DNA of 64,000 bases from Alphaproteobacteria bacterium (lineage in GTDB: Bacteria > Pseudomonadota > Alphaproteobacteria > CAAHEQ01 > UBA3637). Positions 9,141 to 18,282 of the stretch are shown in pieces. Position 1 is the first letter of the stretch, and every line of letters starts with the position of its first letter. A model generated the notes under the pieces. The model made no database searches and was not told where the DNA came from. It worked only from the letters and a program-made list of their open reading frames with translations. The stretch is taken from contig JAFYHG010000025.1 of the NCBI GenBank assembly GCA_017539265.1, positions 1-64,000 of the forward strand, read 5' to 3'. Made by a program: the position numbers and the translations under genes.

Positions 9141-9193
9141 CTTTCTGCCCTTTTTTGACTAAAATGCTATGCAGTATACTCAGGAGATAAATA

Positions 9194-9457
9194 ATGAATA
9201 AGGCCGATTTAGTTCAAGACATTAAAAAGTTAATCATTTCTTCTCTGGATTTAGAAGATTTGACTGCCGATGATATCGATGAAAATGCCCCGTTGTTTGG
9301 CGATGGTTTGGGGTTGGATTCGATTGACGCCTTGGAACTGGGGATGGCACTCAAAAAGAAATTTGATATAACCTTTAAGACGGATAAAGAAGCCAATAAA
9401 AAATATTTTTATTCTGTTTCCACATTGGCCGATTATATCCTTGAAATCAAAAAGTAA
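9194..9457 (+). CDS. Acyl carrier protein 1 (aryl-polyene cluster)
   Basis: An 87-residue ACP with the phosphopantetheine serine in GLGLDSIDALELGMAL at about residue 41. AGGAGAT precedes the ATG. It carries the growing chain for the ketosynthases, ketoreductase and dehydratases of the cluster. Only 11 nt separate it from the second ACP gene. Confidence 0.9.
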   Translation: MNKADLVQDIKKLIISSLDLEDLTADDIDENAPLFGDGLGLDSIDALELGMALKKKFDITFKTDKEANKKYFYSVSTLADYILEIKK

Positions 9458-9468
9458 GTGGGGTTCAT

Positions 9469-9726
9469 ATGCACACACAGGAAGAAATTTTAAATACCGT
9501 TAAAGAAATATTGATTTCCGATTTTGAATGTCCGGCAGAAAAGCTTGTGCCTTCCGTGCGTTTATTTGAAGATTTGGATTTAGACAGCATTGATGCGGTT
9601 GATTTGATTGTCAGATTACAAAAAATTATTCAAAAAAAGGTTAATCCCGATGATTTTAAACAAATCCGGACGCTGCAAGATGTCGTTGACGCTATCGCAA
9701 AAATTGTCAATGATTCGGAAAAGTAA
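9469..9726 (+). CDS. Acyl carrier protein 2 (aryl-polyene cluster)
   Basis: An 85-residue ACP with the modified serine in DLDLDSIDAVDLIVRL near residue 38. Paired ACPs are typical of aryl-polyene clusters, where one may serve starter loading and the other elongation; which does which cannot be read from the sequence. Its last codons overlap the start of the next membrane protein. Confidence 0.9.
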   Translation: MHTQEEILNTVKEILISDFECPAEKLVPSVRLFEDLDLDSIDAVDLIVRLQKIIQKKVNPDDFKQIRTLQDVVDAIAKIVNDSEK

Positions 9727-10252
9727 AGCCCTAAAGGCCTGTGGCTTTATTCTACCGATTTTGTATCCTTTTTGTGTTTTTTGGGCTCTGCATAAGGGGA
9801 TGTCCTTGCGTTGGTTATCTCTGTTCTTGCTGATTATTGTGCTTTCTGCTTTTTTGCGTTCTCATCGGAAAACATTTTTGGCGGCTGGCTTGTTTTTGAC
9901 CTCGGCCCTGCTTCTTTTTAACAACGAAATTTTCTTAAAACTTTATCCTGTCTGTATGAATATGCTGATTTGCTTTTCTTTTTGGATCTCCCTAAAGACA
10001 AAGCCTCTGATTACCGTTTTTGCCGAAAAAATGGGTCAGGAAATGACACCGGATGTGTTGCACTATACCCGAAAGGTCACAATTGCCTGGGGCATATTTA
10101 TGGCACTAAGCACCCTTATTTCAATCATAACTCTTTCAACCCCCATGTGGATTTGGACGCTGTATAACGGCCTTATTTCTTACCTTTTAATCGGTTTAAT
10201 GTTTGGGGGCGAATATTTGATTCGGCGGAGGTGTCAGCATGAAAGCCTCTGA
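9710..10252 (+). CDS. Small polytopic membrane protein of the aryl-polyene cluster
   Basis: The frame is open upstream inside the ACP gene, but the ATG at 9710 gives a natural N-terminus, MIRKSKALKACGF, so I take that start (17-nt overlap with the ACP). The 180-residue product has about five or six membrane segments. It resembles the unnamed membrane protein (COG4648 type) that accompanies aryl-polyene clusters. The function is not known; a role in assembly or export of the product fits its place. It overlaps the AMP-ligase gene by 14 nt. Confidence 0.7.
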   Translation: MIRKSKALKACGFILPILYPFCVFWALHKGMSLRWLSLFLLIIVLSAFLRSHRKTFLAAGLFLTSALLLFNNEIFLKLYPVCMNMLICFSFWISLKTKPLITVFAEKMGQEMTPDVLHYTRKVTIAWGIFMALSTLISIITLSTPMWIWTLYNGLISYLLIGLMFGGEYLIRRRCQHESL

Positions 10253-11927
10253 AATCCTATGCGGATCCTATGACTTTTCCCCTTTTATTTTGGGTGACAA
10301 TAAAATTTCATTCCAGAAATTTCAATCCGATGTTCAAAAATATGCCGCAATTTTCCAAAAAGTGGATAAATCTTCCGTCATTTTATATATTCCGGATGAT
10401 TTATATCTTTTTTATTGCTGTTTTATGGCATTATTGCATGCGGGAAAAGATGTTGTTTTGCCTGCATCTATGGGGCCTAAAATTGTTGAAGAATTATCAA
10501 ATTTATCCTTGCCCTTTATTACAAATCAAGATATAAATGTCCCGACTATTAATCCCAATCGGCTTTTGTTAGGGGAAAAAGCCCCCTTAAATCCTATTCA
10601 TGATACATATATATCCTTCTTTACGTCCGGTTCGACGGGCAAACCAAAACAAATTCGTAAAAATTTTGATACATTGGTTGCTGAGGTTCAACTCCATTCC
10701 CAAATGCAAAAATCGGTTATTGCCCAAAACCCGACCTTGATTGCGACTATTATGCCCAATCATATGTACGGGATGTTGTGGCGTTTTTTATTTCCTCTTT
10801 GTAATTTCTTGACTCAGGATTTGGATACGGTTATTTCCCCAGAAGAAATTCAAAATAAACAAAAGTTATATCCTCATATCTTACTGGCAACAACCCCAAC
10901 ATTTATGAATGAATTAACCTCCTATGCCGGCCAATATAACTTTTCCAAAAATTGTCTGGCAATTTATTCGTCGGGTAGTCTTTTATCCCTTGATACATCC
11001 CGAAAGATGCTTGATTTGTTTGGTGTCAGCCCCTTTGAGGTTTTTGGTAGTACCGAAACGGGCGGTGTGTCCTATCGTCAGCAAATGAATGGTGAAAAAT
11101 GGCATATTTTTCCTTCTGTTCAAATCCAACAAAATGATCAATCCTGCATTCGTGTTAATTCCCCCTTTTGCTTTCAAAATCCCTATGATATGCAGGATTT
11201 AATTCGGTGGGAAGGTGGATCTGATTTTATCTTATTAGGACGCAATGACAGGGTTGTTAAAATTGCCGAAAATAAAGTTGATTTAAATGAAATGGAAGAA
11301 AGGCTATCGGCTCATCCCTTTGTTCGGGATGTTTATCTGCTTTCCTTGGAAAACGGTAAAAATTTAACTTTAGGTGCGTTAATTTGCCTAAATGATACGG
11401 GGATAGAGCAATTAAAATCAAACGGGAAACTGCCTCTGGTTCAAGATATCAAAAAGCATTTATCCGCCTGGTATGACAAAAATTTATTGCCGAAAAAGTT
11501 CCGTTTTGTGCATCAAATTCCCAAAAATCAGCAAGGTAAAATTTTGAAACAGGAAATCATCGGCTTTTTTGATTCAAATGTGTCCGAACCTGTTATTGAA
11601 AATTTAAAATTTGATAAAAATCAACTTTCTGCGGATTTGATATTTTTAAAAGAAGCCATTTATTTTCAAGGTCATTTTCCCCGTTATCCCATTTTGCCCG
11701 GGGTAATTCAACTGCACTTTGTTTTTTACTTTTTAAAACATTATTTTCATTTAAATCCAATTCATTATTGCATTCAAAAATTAAAGTTCACAAACCTTAT
11801 TTTACCGGATGTGCGGGTTCATTTCCAAATGGATAAAATAGGGCAGGGCGAATATTCTTTTTCCTATCAATCCGGGGATAAGCTTTATTCAACAGCCAAA
11901 GTGAAAATAGGAGATGACAATGTTTAA
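10239..11927 (+). CDS. AMP-dependent acyl-ACP ligase fused to a hot-dog dehydratase
   Basis: This 562-residue protein has two parts. Residues 1 to about 445 are an adenylate-forming enzyme: FTSGSTGKPKQIRK is the nucleotide loop, FGSTETGGVSYR the adenine region, and LLGRNDRVVK the hinge; PKNQQGKILKQEI carries the C-terminal lysine. Residues of about 465-562 form a hot-dog domain with IYFQGHFPRYPILPG, the ApeI/FabZ-like GHFP.xP..PG signature. It should load an aryl starter acid onto an ACP and also take part in dehydration. Aryl-polyene clusters often encode these as two genes. GGAGGT precedes the ATG. Confidence 0.88.
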   Translation: MKASEILCGSYDFSPFILGDNKISFQKFQSDVQKYAAIFQKVDKSSVILYIPDDLYLFYCCFMALLHAGKDVVLPASMGPKIVEELSNLSLPFITNQDINVPTINPNRLLLGEKAPLNPIHDTYISFFTSGSTGKPKQIRKNFDTLVAEVQLHSQMQKSVIAQNPTLIATIMPNHMYGMLWRFLFPLCNFLTQDLDTVISPEEIQNKQKLYPHILLATTPTFMNELTSYAGQYNFSKNCLAIYSSGSLLSLDTSRKMLDLFGVSPFEVFGSTETGGVSYRQQMNGEKWHIFPSVQIQQNDQSCIRVNSPFCFQNPYDMQDLIRWEGGSDFILLGRNDRVVKIAENKVDLNEMEERLSAHPFVRDVYLLSLENGKNLTLGALICLNDTGIEQLKSNGKLPLVQDIKKHLSAWYDKNLLPKKFRFVHQIPKNQQGKILKQEIIGFFDSNVSEPVIENLKFDKNQLSADLIFLKEAIYFQGHFPRYPILPGVIQLHFVFYFLKHYFHLNPIHYCIQKLKFTNLILPDVRVHFQMDKIGQGEYSFSYQSGDKLYSTAKVKIGDDNV

Positions 11928-12642
11928 ACCGATTATCATCATCCCCTTTTTTAATCATGCATCGGCTTTTGAAAAAATTGCACCCCATTTAGAACAATAT
12001 AAAATACCTATATTGGTGGTAAATGACGGAAGTGCCCCCCCTGATACTCAAATTTTGGAGGGGTTATGTTCCAAATACCATTTTAACTTAATCCGAAATA
12101 AAAAAAATGGCGGGAAAGGTGCCACGGTTAAGACAGGACTTAATTGGGCCCTTTCAAACGGATATACTCACGCATTGCAGATTGATGCCGACGGGCAGCA
12201 CAGTTTGGATGATATTCCCTGTTTTTTAAAGCTGTCCCAAAATCATCCGGACCATATTATTGCGGCGCAACCGATTTATGATTCTTCTGCACCTAAATCA
12301 CGCCTTTACGGACGTAAGATTACGAATTTTTGGGTATGTGTGGAAACCATGGGCCGGTTTAAAATGGATACTATGTGCGGTTTTCGGATTTATCCTTTGG
12401 CTCAAATTAAAAAGATATTACCGGTCATTTGGTTTAATCGAATGGGATTTGATGTTGAAATCCTGGTCAAAAGTTTTTTAAATCGTATTCCTATTCTGGG
12501 GCAGCAAACACAGGTTATTTATCAAAAAGACGGTATCTCGCATTTTCATCCGTTTAGGGATAATCTTGAAATCAGTTGCGTTCATACCTCATTATGTGTA
12601 TATTCTATCTGGAAATTCCTAACGAAATGGAGGCATTCATGA
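11920..12642 (+). CDS. GT2 family glycosyltransferase (aryl-polyene cluster)
   Basis: AGGAG at 11909-11913 fits the ATG at 11920 better than the ATG at 11914. The 240-residue protein has the GT-A nucleotide-sugar fold: PIIIIPFFNH, VVNDGSAPPD, GGKGATVKTGL, and the DxD-like metal site in QIDADGQHS. C-terminal segments resemble dolichyl-phosphate mannose synthase-like enzymes. It probably glycosylates the polyene or its lipid anchor. It overlaps the ligase gene by 8 nt and the thioesterase gene by 4 nt. Confidence 0.85.
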   Translation: MFKPIIIIPFFNHASAFEKIAPHLEQYKIPILVVNDGSAPPDTQILEGLCSKYHFNLIRNKKNGGKGATVKTGLNWALSNGYTHALQIDADGQHSLDDIPCFLKLSQNHPDHIIAAQPIYDSSAPKSRLYGRKITNFWVCVETMGRFKMDTMCGFRIYPLAQIKKILPVIWFNRMGFDVEILVKSFLNRIPILGQQTQVIYQKDGISHFHPFRDNLEISCVHTSLCVYSIWKFLTKWRHS

Positions 12643-13040
12643 GTATCGATTATGAAAAAGTAATTCCTTTTTACGATGTAGATCCGATGCGGATAACTTG
12701 GCACGGTAACTATGTAAAGTATTTGGAAGAAGCACGCTGTGCCTATTTGGAAAGTAGGCATATGAGTTATTATGACATGAATATCTTAGGTTATGCCTTT
12801 CCCATTGTGGAATTAAAGATAAAATATATCCACCCCTGCCATTTCGGACAAAAAATTATCGTTCGGACAGAACTGGAAGATTGCGAAAATTTCATGACAT
12901 TTAAATATGAGATCTTAGATGCCAAAACCGGTCAAAAGTTATGCCGGGCCCAAACAAAACAAATGTGTGTTGTGATGGAAACCGAAGAAACCCTCTTTGA
13001 AATTCCGGAAATTGTTTTAAAACAGTTGGGGCTTAGATGA
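12639..13040 (+). CDS. 4-hydroxybenzoyl-CoA type hot-dog thioesterase
   Basis: The ATG sits in an ATGA overlap with the glycosyltransferase stop and is preceded by TGGAGG. The 133-residue product shows the family opening VIPFYDVDPMRITWHGNYVKYLEEAR, where the aspartate of DxDPMR is catalytic. It is a YbgC/4HBT-type acyl-ACP or acyl-CoA thioesterase. In this cluster it probably releases the chain from the ACP or edits stalled intermediates. Confidence 0.88.
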   Translation: MSIDYEKVIPFYDVDPMRITWHGNYVKYLEEARCAYLESRHMSYYDMNILGYAFPIVELKIKYIHPCHFGQKIIVRTELEDCENFMTFKYEILDAKTGQKLCRAQTKQMCVVMETEETLFEIPEIVLKQLGLR

Positions 13041-13615
13041 AACGTTTCCTTTTTTTGTTTTTGATATTTTTTTCGCTATCCGCCGGGGCTGCACCTATTC
13101 CGTCGGATGCTTTGGTTATTCGTTTTTTGACGCATCTTCAAAAAATGACTCTGCGATTTGATCAAACAAAAACAATTCCCGAAATTGAAAAGTCTTTTAA
13201 ATCATCCGGGATTTTCCAATTTGAAAAAAATAAAGGCCTTATTATTAAACAGGAACGTCCCACTTCACAAGTTTTTGTTTCAACACTTGAAAGATATTGT
13301 ACTGGGGAAAAAAGTGATTCTTTGAAAAATCTTCCCCATTTTTCAGATGCTAAATCATTGGTAGATCACCTGCTGCAGGGGGATTTATCCGATTTGAATA
13401 AAATCTTTGAAATCATCTATTTTGAAAAAAATAAAACATGGCAAATGGATATGATACCTTCTGATAAGGATATGAAGGCCTTTATCCGAAAAATAGTTCT
13501 AAAAGGAAATATCAATCATCTAAAGCAAGTCATAATTGAATACGCAGATGGTACACATATGCAGATTGATTATTCGCCAGTTCAACAGGATTTAACCCAT
13601 GAAATTAAATGTTAA
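13037..13615 (+). CDS. LolA-like outer-membrane lipoprotein carrier protein
   Basis: A 192-residue secreted protein with a hydrophobic signal peptide (to about residue 18, GAA). FQFEKNKGLIIKQERPT and later beta-rich stretches resemble the LolA-related proteins of aryl-polyene clusters. It should work in the periplasm, probably carrying the hydrophobic product from the inner to the outer membrane together with the exporter encoded next. The genes overlap by 17 nt. Confidence 0.75.
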   Translation: MKRFLFLFLIFFSLSAGAAPIPSDALVIRFLTHLQKMTLRFDQTKTIPEIEKSFKSSGIFQFEKNKGLIIKQERPTSQVFVSTLERYCTGEKSDSLKNLPHFSDAKSLVDHLLQGDLSDLNKIFEIIYFEKNKTWQMDMIPSDKDMKAFIRKIVLKGNINHLKQVIIEYADGTHMQIDYSPVQQDLTHEIKC

Positions 13616-15719
13616 ACAACTTTTATTTTTATTGGGATTGGCTACCTTTGGGGTACTTATTCTTTTTTTTCGTTTTCCCATTCATTTAAAGTCATCTCTT
13701 AATGACTTATTTCCGGTTCAAATAGCGGGTAAAGTATTGCCCAAAGAAGTTACCGGAAAATACGCAAATTTATTAAATATTGTGATAGAGGCCGATTCAT
13801 TTAATACGGCCAAATCAAGATCTGATGAACTTATCTCCGGGTTAAAGTCTTTTAATATTCAGAATATTACTTACCATGTCTCCAAAAATTCTCTGGCACA
13901 AAGTTTGGATTATTTTAAAACATATCAAAACTCTTTTTTATCGCCGGATGTAAGACGCCTGCTTTTAAATTCGGATACTCAAAAAATTCGCGAACAAGCC
14001 CTTAACCGGATTCAGACATCTTGGATGCCACCTGTTGCACCGCTGCAGGATGACCCCTTTTTGCTTCTTTCCGATTATGTTCAAGGAATACCCAAGCCCG
14101 CTTCTGCCTGGGCCGAAAGGGAAGGGGTATTGTGGCAGGAAAAAGACGGCAAACATTATATTCTAACCCTTATTCAATTCAACCAAGGAAATATTTATGA
14201 TTTACTGGAAAAAATTCGTTTAATCCGGCAAATATCTGTCCCTAAAAATTCCGATTATCAAGTTCATCTGTCCGGTGCCCCTCTTCATACGGCACAAATG
14301 TTTGAAAAAACAAAATGGGATATATCCTTGATATCCTGTGCTGCGCTTTTAATGTTGCTGGTGCTGACTTATCTGCTTTTTCACCACATAGGGTCTGTAT
14401 TTATGGTCTTTTTTAATTTGGCTGTTGCATTTATATCGGGGTTATGGTGTGTCCTTTTATTTATTCCCGATGTTCATTTTTTAACATTTGCTTTTGGGGC
14501 ATCCTTGGTTGGTATTTGTATAGATTATTCTTTTCATCGATTCTCTTGTCAGGATAAAAAAATTCCCCCGGATCTTTTTAAAAATATTTTCTATTCATTT
14601 TTAACTACGGTTGCTTGTTTTATTCCTTTATTATTATCGGATCTTCCGCTATTGAAACAAATCGCTGTTTTTACCATCGGGGGACTTTCGGGAACATTTA
14701 TTTGGATTTTAATAACGCCCCTGCCGGCCACAAAAGATTTAAAAAGCCCATCCTTTGGATTTTCCGGTATTCCGTTTAAGAAAACATTTTTTGTTCTCTT
14801 TTTACTTGTTGGTGCTTTGGGACTTATAAAAATCCAAATAAATCATTCCCCTGAAAATTTGTATAAACCTTCAAAAGATTTACAACAGGAAGAAACCTTT
14901 GCCCGTAATTTAAACGGCAATACTTTTAATTGGCTTTTATTGATACGGGGGGATAATCTGCAATCTGTTTTGGAAAAGGAAGAAGCAATAAGGGAAACAA
15001 ATCTATTCTTCGGTCTTTCTACAATGCTTCCTTCACTTCAAAGGCAAAAACAAAATCTTAACCTGATTCAAAATTTATATAATCAGGAATCAAAGGAATT
15101 AAAGGATCAATTGGGGCTAAAAAAAATGCCCACCCCAAAACAGACACCGCTTGTTGATGAAAAAACATTTCAAAATCAATTTGAATTTTTACTTCGCCAA
15201 TTTATTGTAAAAACACTCAATGGGGTGTGGAGTATTACGCCATTGACAAAAAAAATGGATATTGCCGATCAAGATGCCCTTATTTTTGAACCGTCAAAAT
15301 ATGTATCCGATATATTAGATAGATATGCTTCAAAAACCTATCAAATCCTTTGCGTCAGTTTTGGACTATTGTTCATAATTTTACTCTTTGTTTATCGAAA
15401 AAAAGCATTTTTATATCTCCTCCCGTCTTTATTGGGCGGGTTCGGCACATTGGGCATTTTGTCATTATGTGGTCAAGGAATTACTTTTTTTCACCTGTTG
15501 GCTTTGTTTGTTGTTATCGGGCTTAGTATGGATTACACTATATTTTTATTCGGCTCTCATCGACCAAACAGGTCGGTTTTATTCGCTTTCATCAGCAGTT
15601 TAATCGGTTTTGGATTACTGTCCTTTATTCACTTTCATATGATAGCCATCATGGGCCAGACAATTGCCTTAGGGCTTCTTTTGTCTTTTATGGTTATCTG
15701 GGCCATTAAAAAAGATTGA
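13599..15719 (+). CDS. MMPL/RND-type exporter of the aryl-polyene cluster
   Basis: The 706-residue inner-membrane protein has the duplicated RND layout: one N-terminal helix, a large periplasmic loop (about residues 30-240), a block of five helices (about 240-375), another helix and second periplasmic loop, and a last helical block (about 580-706). FGASLVGICIDYSFHRF and FVVIGLSMDYTIFLFG are the paired GxxxDY motifs of MMPL transporters, with the aspartate likely in proton coupling. It should export the lipid product. Confidence 0.88.
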   Translation: MKLNVKQLLFLLGLATFGVLILFFRFPIHLKSSLNDLFPVQIAGKVLPKEVTGKYANLLNIVIEADSFNTAKSRSDELISGLKSFNIQNITYHVSKNSLAQSLDYFKTYQNSFLSPDVRRLLLNSDTQKIREQALNRIQTSWMPPVAPLQDDPFLLLSDYVQGIPKPASAWAEREGVLWQEKDGKHYILTLIQFNQGNIYDLLEKIRLIRQISVPKNSDYQVHLSGAPLHTAQMFEKTKWDISLISCAALLMLLVLTYLLFHHIGSVFMVFFNLAVAFISGLWCVLLFIPDVHFLTFAFGASLVGICIDYSFHRFSCQDKKIPPDLFKNIFYSFLTTVACFIPLLLSDLPLLKQIAVFTIGGLSGTFIWILITPLPATKDLKSPSFGFSGIPFKKTFFVLFLLVGALGLIKIQINHSPENLYKPSKDLQQEETFARNLNGNTFNWLLLIRGDNLQSVLEKEEAIRETNLFFGLSTMLPSLQRQKQNLNLIQNLYNQESKELKDQLGLKKMPTPKQTPLVDEKTFQNQFEFLLRQFIVKTLNGVWSITPLTKKMDIADQDALIFEPSKYVSDILDRYASKTYQILCVSFGLLFIILLFVYRKKAFLYLLPSLLGGFGTLGILSLCGQGITFFHLLALFVVIGLSMDYTIFLFGSHRPNRSVLFAFISSLIGFGLLSFIHFHMIAIMGQTIALGLLLSFMVIWAIKKD

Positions 15720-15779
15720 ATACAATCTTTCTTGCATATTGGGAATAAATTTGATACAAAGATATAACAGGAAAAAAAG

Positions 15780-16679
15780 ATGACAAATTGGTATTCAATT
15801 AAAGAACAATGCGCCGGCCGATACAGGCTCCTGTTTTTATGGTGGGTTTATCGGCTTTTTCGATTAAAGGGATTGAAAATAATCCTTTATCCCATTGTTT
15901 TTTTTATTGTTCTTTTTTCGAAAAACGGGCGTCAGGCATCCCAAAAGTATCGGGAAGTATTGTACTCTTATCAAACAAATCATAATATAAAGTCCATACA
16001 ATTTTCATCTTACAGGCATATTTTTTCCTATGCTTTTTCTTTGGCCGAAAAGATGAGTGCCGTTTGTGACCCTAAATCCCCCCTCAAATTTGAAGTATAT
16101 AAAGATGAAAATTATAAATCTTTTCAAAAGGATCTTTCTACCGGCGTTTTCTTAATCAGTTCCCATCTGGGGAATATTGAGGCTCTATCTGCCTTTCCGC
16201 GCCAGTTATCGCAACATTGCCCGATGGTTAATGCTCTAATGCAAATCAATCAAAACAGCATTTTTCATCAATTTATTCAGGAAAGGGCTAATAATACCTA
16301 TTTTCACCTCTATCCTGCAGAACAATTCGGTTTTCAAGAAATAATGTCCCTTTATGAAAAAATTTCAACGGGTGAAGCAATCTTAATGGCAGGGGATCGC
16401 ATTTCGTCTCAAAGTTTCAAGGATATCTTATCATCTTGCCTATTGGACCGGAATTGTGTTTTGCCCAAAGGTGTTTTCCGATTTGCAAAAAAAATCAATC
16501 ATCCTACGTATGCAATTTTATTGCTCCGAACATCTGGAGATACCTATAAACTCATTTTAAAACAATTAGATATTTCACGTCAAGAACAAGATTTGGTACA
16601 AGATTATACTGCCTTTTTAGAAAAATACCTTTTGGAATATCCCGACCAATGGTATAATTTTTTCGACTTTTTTAAATAA
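15780..16679 (+). CDS. LpxL/HtrB-like lipid acyltransferase (end of the aryl-polyene cluster)
   Basis: A 299-residue protein with an N-terminal hydrophobic anchor and the lysophospholipid acyltransferase signature SSHLGNIEALSAFP (HxxxxE rather than HxxxxD, as in LpxL-type enzymes), then LMAGDRIS. In many proteobacteria this domain is fused to the glycosyltransferase of the cluster; here it is separate and lies 60 nt after the exporter. It probably joins the polyene acid to a glycolipid. Confidence 0.8.
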   Translation: MTNWYSIKEQCAGRYRLLFLWWVYRLFRLKGLKIILYPIVFFIVLFSKNGRQASQKYREVLYSYQTNHNIKSIQFSSYRHIFSYAFSLAEKMSAVCDPKSPLKFEVYKDENYKSFQKDLSTGVFLISSHLGNIEALSAFPRQLSQHCPMVNALMQINQNSIFHQFIQERANNTYFHLYPAEQFGFQEIMSLYEKISTGEAILMAGDRISSQSFKDILSSCLLDRNCVLPKGVFRFAKKINHPTYAILLLRTSGDTYKLILKQLDISRQEQDLVQDYTAFLEKYLLEYPDQWYNFFDFFK

Positions 16680-16695
16680 AAAGCATACAAATGTA

Positions 16696-16725
16696 TTGAC
16701 ATATCCTTTGAATTTGTTTTAAAAT
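16696..16725 (+). promoter_or_regulatory. Sigma70 promoter of the Bor-family lipoprotein
   Basis: TTGACA at 16696-16701, an 18-nt spacer and TAAAAT at 16720-16725. Confidence 0.7.
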
Positions 16726-16759
16726 ATATCCGTAATCTTATTTTAAAAAGGAGTTTTTT

Positions 16760-17080
16760 ATGAAAAAATTATTACTTGTTTCACTCTGTTGTTTGGCTAT
16801 ATCTGCTTGTCAGGATACACGTTTTGTATTCGGCAATGCACCGGTATCCAAGCCTTCTTATTCTGCCACAATGCATTATGTGTTTTGGGGTAAGAAAACG
16901 ACGATCAATCCGGTTGCTGTTTGCGGCTCTGCCGAAAACGTGGCCATGATTGAGGAAAAAGAAAAGACAGAACAAAGTTGGTTGCGTTGGTTGACTGGCT
17001 GTATTTATCAACCCGTAACGGTTAGCGTGTATTGTAAACGACCCGTAAAGACGGAATATAAGGCTCCGCAACCCAAATAA
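16760..17080 (+). CDS. Bor-family lipoprotein
   Basis: A 106-residue protein with a signal peptide and lipobox (AISAC, Cys at about residue 17). The mature part follows the phage lambda Bor/Iss pattern closely: MHYVFWGKKTTINPVAVCG, SAENVAMIE, a hydrophobic GCIYQPVTVSVYC end, and the spaced cysteines. Bor proteins are outer-membrane lipoproteins known from serum-resistance work in E. coli; the role here is unknown. It has its own promoter (16696) and terminator (17102), so it is a single-gene unit. Confidence 0.75.
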   Translation: MKKLLLVSLCCLAISACQDTRFVFGNAPVSKPSYSATMHYVFWGKKTTINPVAVCGSAENVAMIEEKEKTEQSWLRWLTGCIYQPVTVSVYCKRPVKTEYKAPQPK

Positions 17081-17101
17081 TTTTGGTAGCAGGATTAATA
17101 A

Positions 17102-17135
17102 GAAGATTCATCTTAATAGGTGAATCTTCGTTTTT
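17102..17135 (+). terminator. Intrinsic terminator of the Bor-family gene
   Basis: GAAGATTCA pairs perfectly with TGAATCTTC and can be extended by two pairs, followed by GTTTTT. Confidence 0.8.
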
Positions 17136-17187
17136 ATATACAAAAAAATACCCTGCAGAAGCAGGGTATAGTTTGATAAAACAAACA

Positions 17188-17715
17188 TCAACGTTTGCTG
17201 AATTGGAAACGTTTGCGGGCTTTGGAAAGACCGGGCTTTTTCCGTTCCACGATACGAGAGTCGCGGGTTAAGAAACCGGCTTTCTTAAGGGCCGTATGCA
17301 ATTCCGGTTCAAATAAATCCAAGCAACGGCTGATCCCGTGGCGCAAAGCATAGGCTTGGCCCGACAATCCGCCGCCACAGATTGTGCAATCAACATCAAA
17401 TTGATTTTCACGATTTGTGATGGCAAACGGTTGCTTAATGATCATTTGAAGCACAGGGCGGGGGAAGTATTTATCCATTTCCCGACCGTTCACGGTGATT
17501 TTACCTTTACCGAGTTTGATAAAAACGCGTGCAATGGCATTTTTCTTTTTACCGACGGCTTGGGAACGTCCGAATTTATCTTTCTTTGGTTGACGCGGAG
17601 CCGAAACTTCAGCCGGCTTTTCTGCCGGAGCAGCTTCTTGAACCGATGTTTCAACCGCGGTCATTTCTTTCTTTAAATCAGATAATTTTGCTTTTTTCTT
17701 GACAACTTCAACCAT
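17188..17715 (-). CDS. rpsI: 30S ribosomal protein S9
   Basis: The conserved S9 core starts at about residue 52 ([20 protein letters not shown]) and ends with the diagnostic tail [17 protein letters not shown], which reaches the P-site tRNA in the ribosome. The 175-residue length is above the usual 130 because of a lysine- and alanine-rich N-terminal extension, which is common in alphaproteobacteria. The start overlaps the L13 stop by 1 nt, so the two are translationally coupled. Confidence 0.95.
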   Translation of the reverse strand: MVEVVKKKAKLSDLKKEMTAVETSVQEAAPAEKPAEVSAPRQPKKDKFGRSQAVGKKKNAIARVFIKLGKGKITVNGREMDKYFPRPVLQMIIKQPFAITNRENQFDVDCTICGGGLSGQAYALRHGISRCLDLFEPELHTALKKAGFLTRDSRIVERKKPGLSKARKRFQFSKR

Positions 17716-18185
17716 TATACGCTCCTTTTATTCTTACGGTTTTTAGATGCAATATCGAGCACGATCGGATTTTGTGCGGCATGCGGATGTTCGGATCCGG
17801 CAAAGACGCGCAATTTCGTCATTTGTTTAGCACCCAAACTATTGCGGGAAATCATGCGTTCCACAGCCTTAATCAAAACCTTTTCCGGTTTTTCTTGCAT
17901 TAAATCTTTGGCTTTTTCACCATGAATACCTCCGATATAACCTGAATGGTGGAAGTATTCTTTTTGTTCCAGTTTTTTACCTGTTAATTGGATTTTGTCC
18001 GCATTAATCACGACAACATAGTCGCCACAATCTTGTGAGGGAGAAAAGGACGGTTTGTTTTTGCCGCGTAAGATTGTTGCAATCTGGCTGGCTAAGCGTC
18101 CCAAAACCAAATCGGTTGCATCAATCAAATACCATTTGATATTGCAATCGGCCGGTTTTAATGTTTTTGTAGATTTCATAGTCAT
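17715..18185 (-). CDS. rplM: 50S ribosomal protein L13
   Basis: A 156-residue L13 with the core [45 protein letters not shown] and a C-terminal [21 protein letters not shown] lies 7 nt before the ATG at 18185; a second in-frame ATG is two codons in. It is the first gene of the rplM-rpsI operon, the usual bacterial pairing. Confidence 0.95.
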   Translation of the reverse strand: MTMKSTKTLKPADCNIKWYLIDATDLVLGRLASQIATILRGKNKPSFSPSQDCGDYVVVINADKIQLTGKKLEQKEYFHHSGYIGGIHGEKAKDLMQEKPEKVLIKAVERMISRNSLGAKQMTKLRVFAGSEHPHAAQNPIVLDIASKNRKNKRSV

Positions 18186-18282
18186 TGTAATATTCCTTAT
18201 GTTAAAAATACGAGGTTACTTATACACTTATTTTTTTAAAAAGTCAACATCTTTTTTATTGAATTTTAAATATTTTTTAAAG

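Larger units (their letters stand above)
4138..16679. other. Aryl-polyene type biosynthetic gene cluster
   Basis: Fourteen contiguous genes in two divergent blocks split at 7693-7758 encode the parts known from aryl-polyene and flexirubin-like clusters: two ketosynthases, a third ketosynthase-like domain, ketoreductase, ApeP-like dehydratase, two ACPs, an AMP-ligase fused to a dehydratase, GT2 glycosyltransferase, hot-dog thioesterase, LolA-like protein, MMPL exporter, small membrane protein and two lipid acyltransferases. Most neighbours overlap by 4-20 nt. No phosphopantetheinyl transferase or aromatic ammonia-lyase is in the cluster. The product is inferred, not shown: a membrane-bound polyene pigment lipid. 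Confidence 0.85.

Noticed and set aside
9608-9709. Longer N-terminus for the small membrane protein of the polyene cluster
   Set aside because: It would lie wholly inside the ACP2 gene and add non-membrane, out-of-phase ACP sequence; the ATG at 9710 is the better start.
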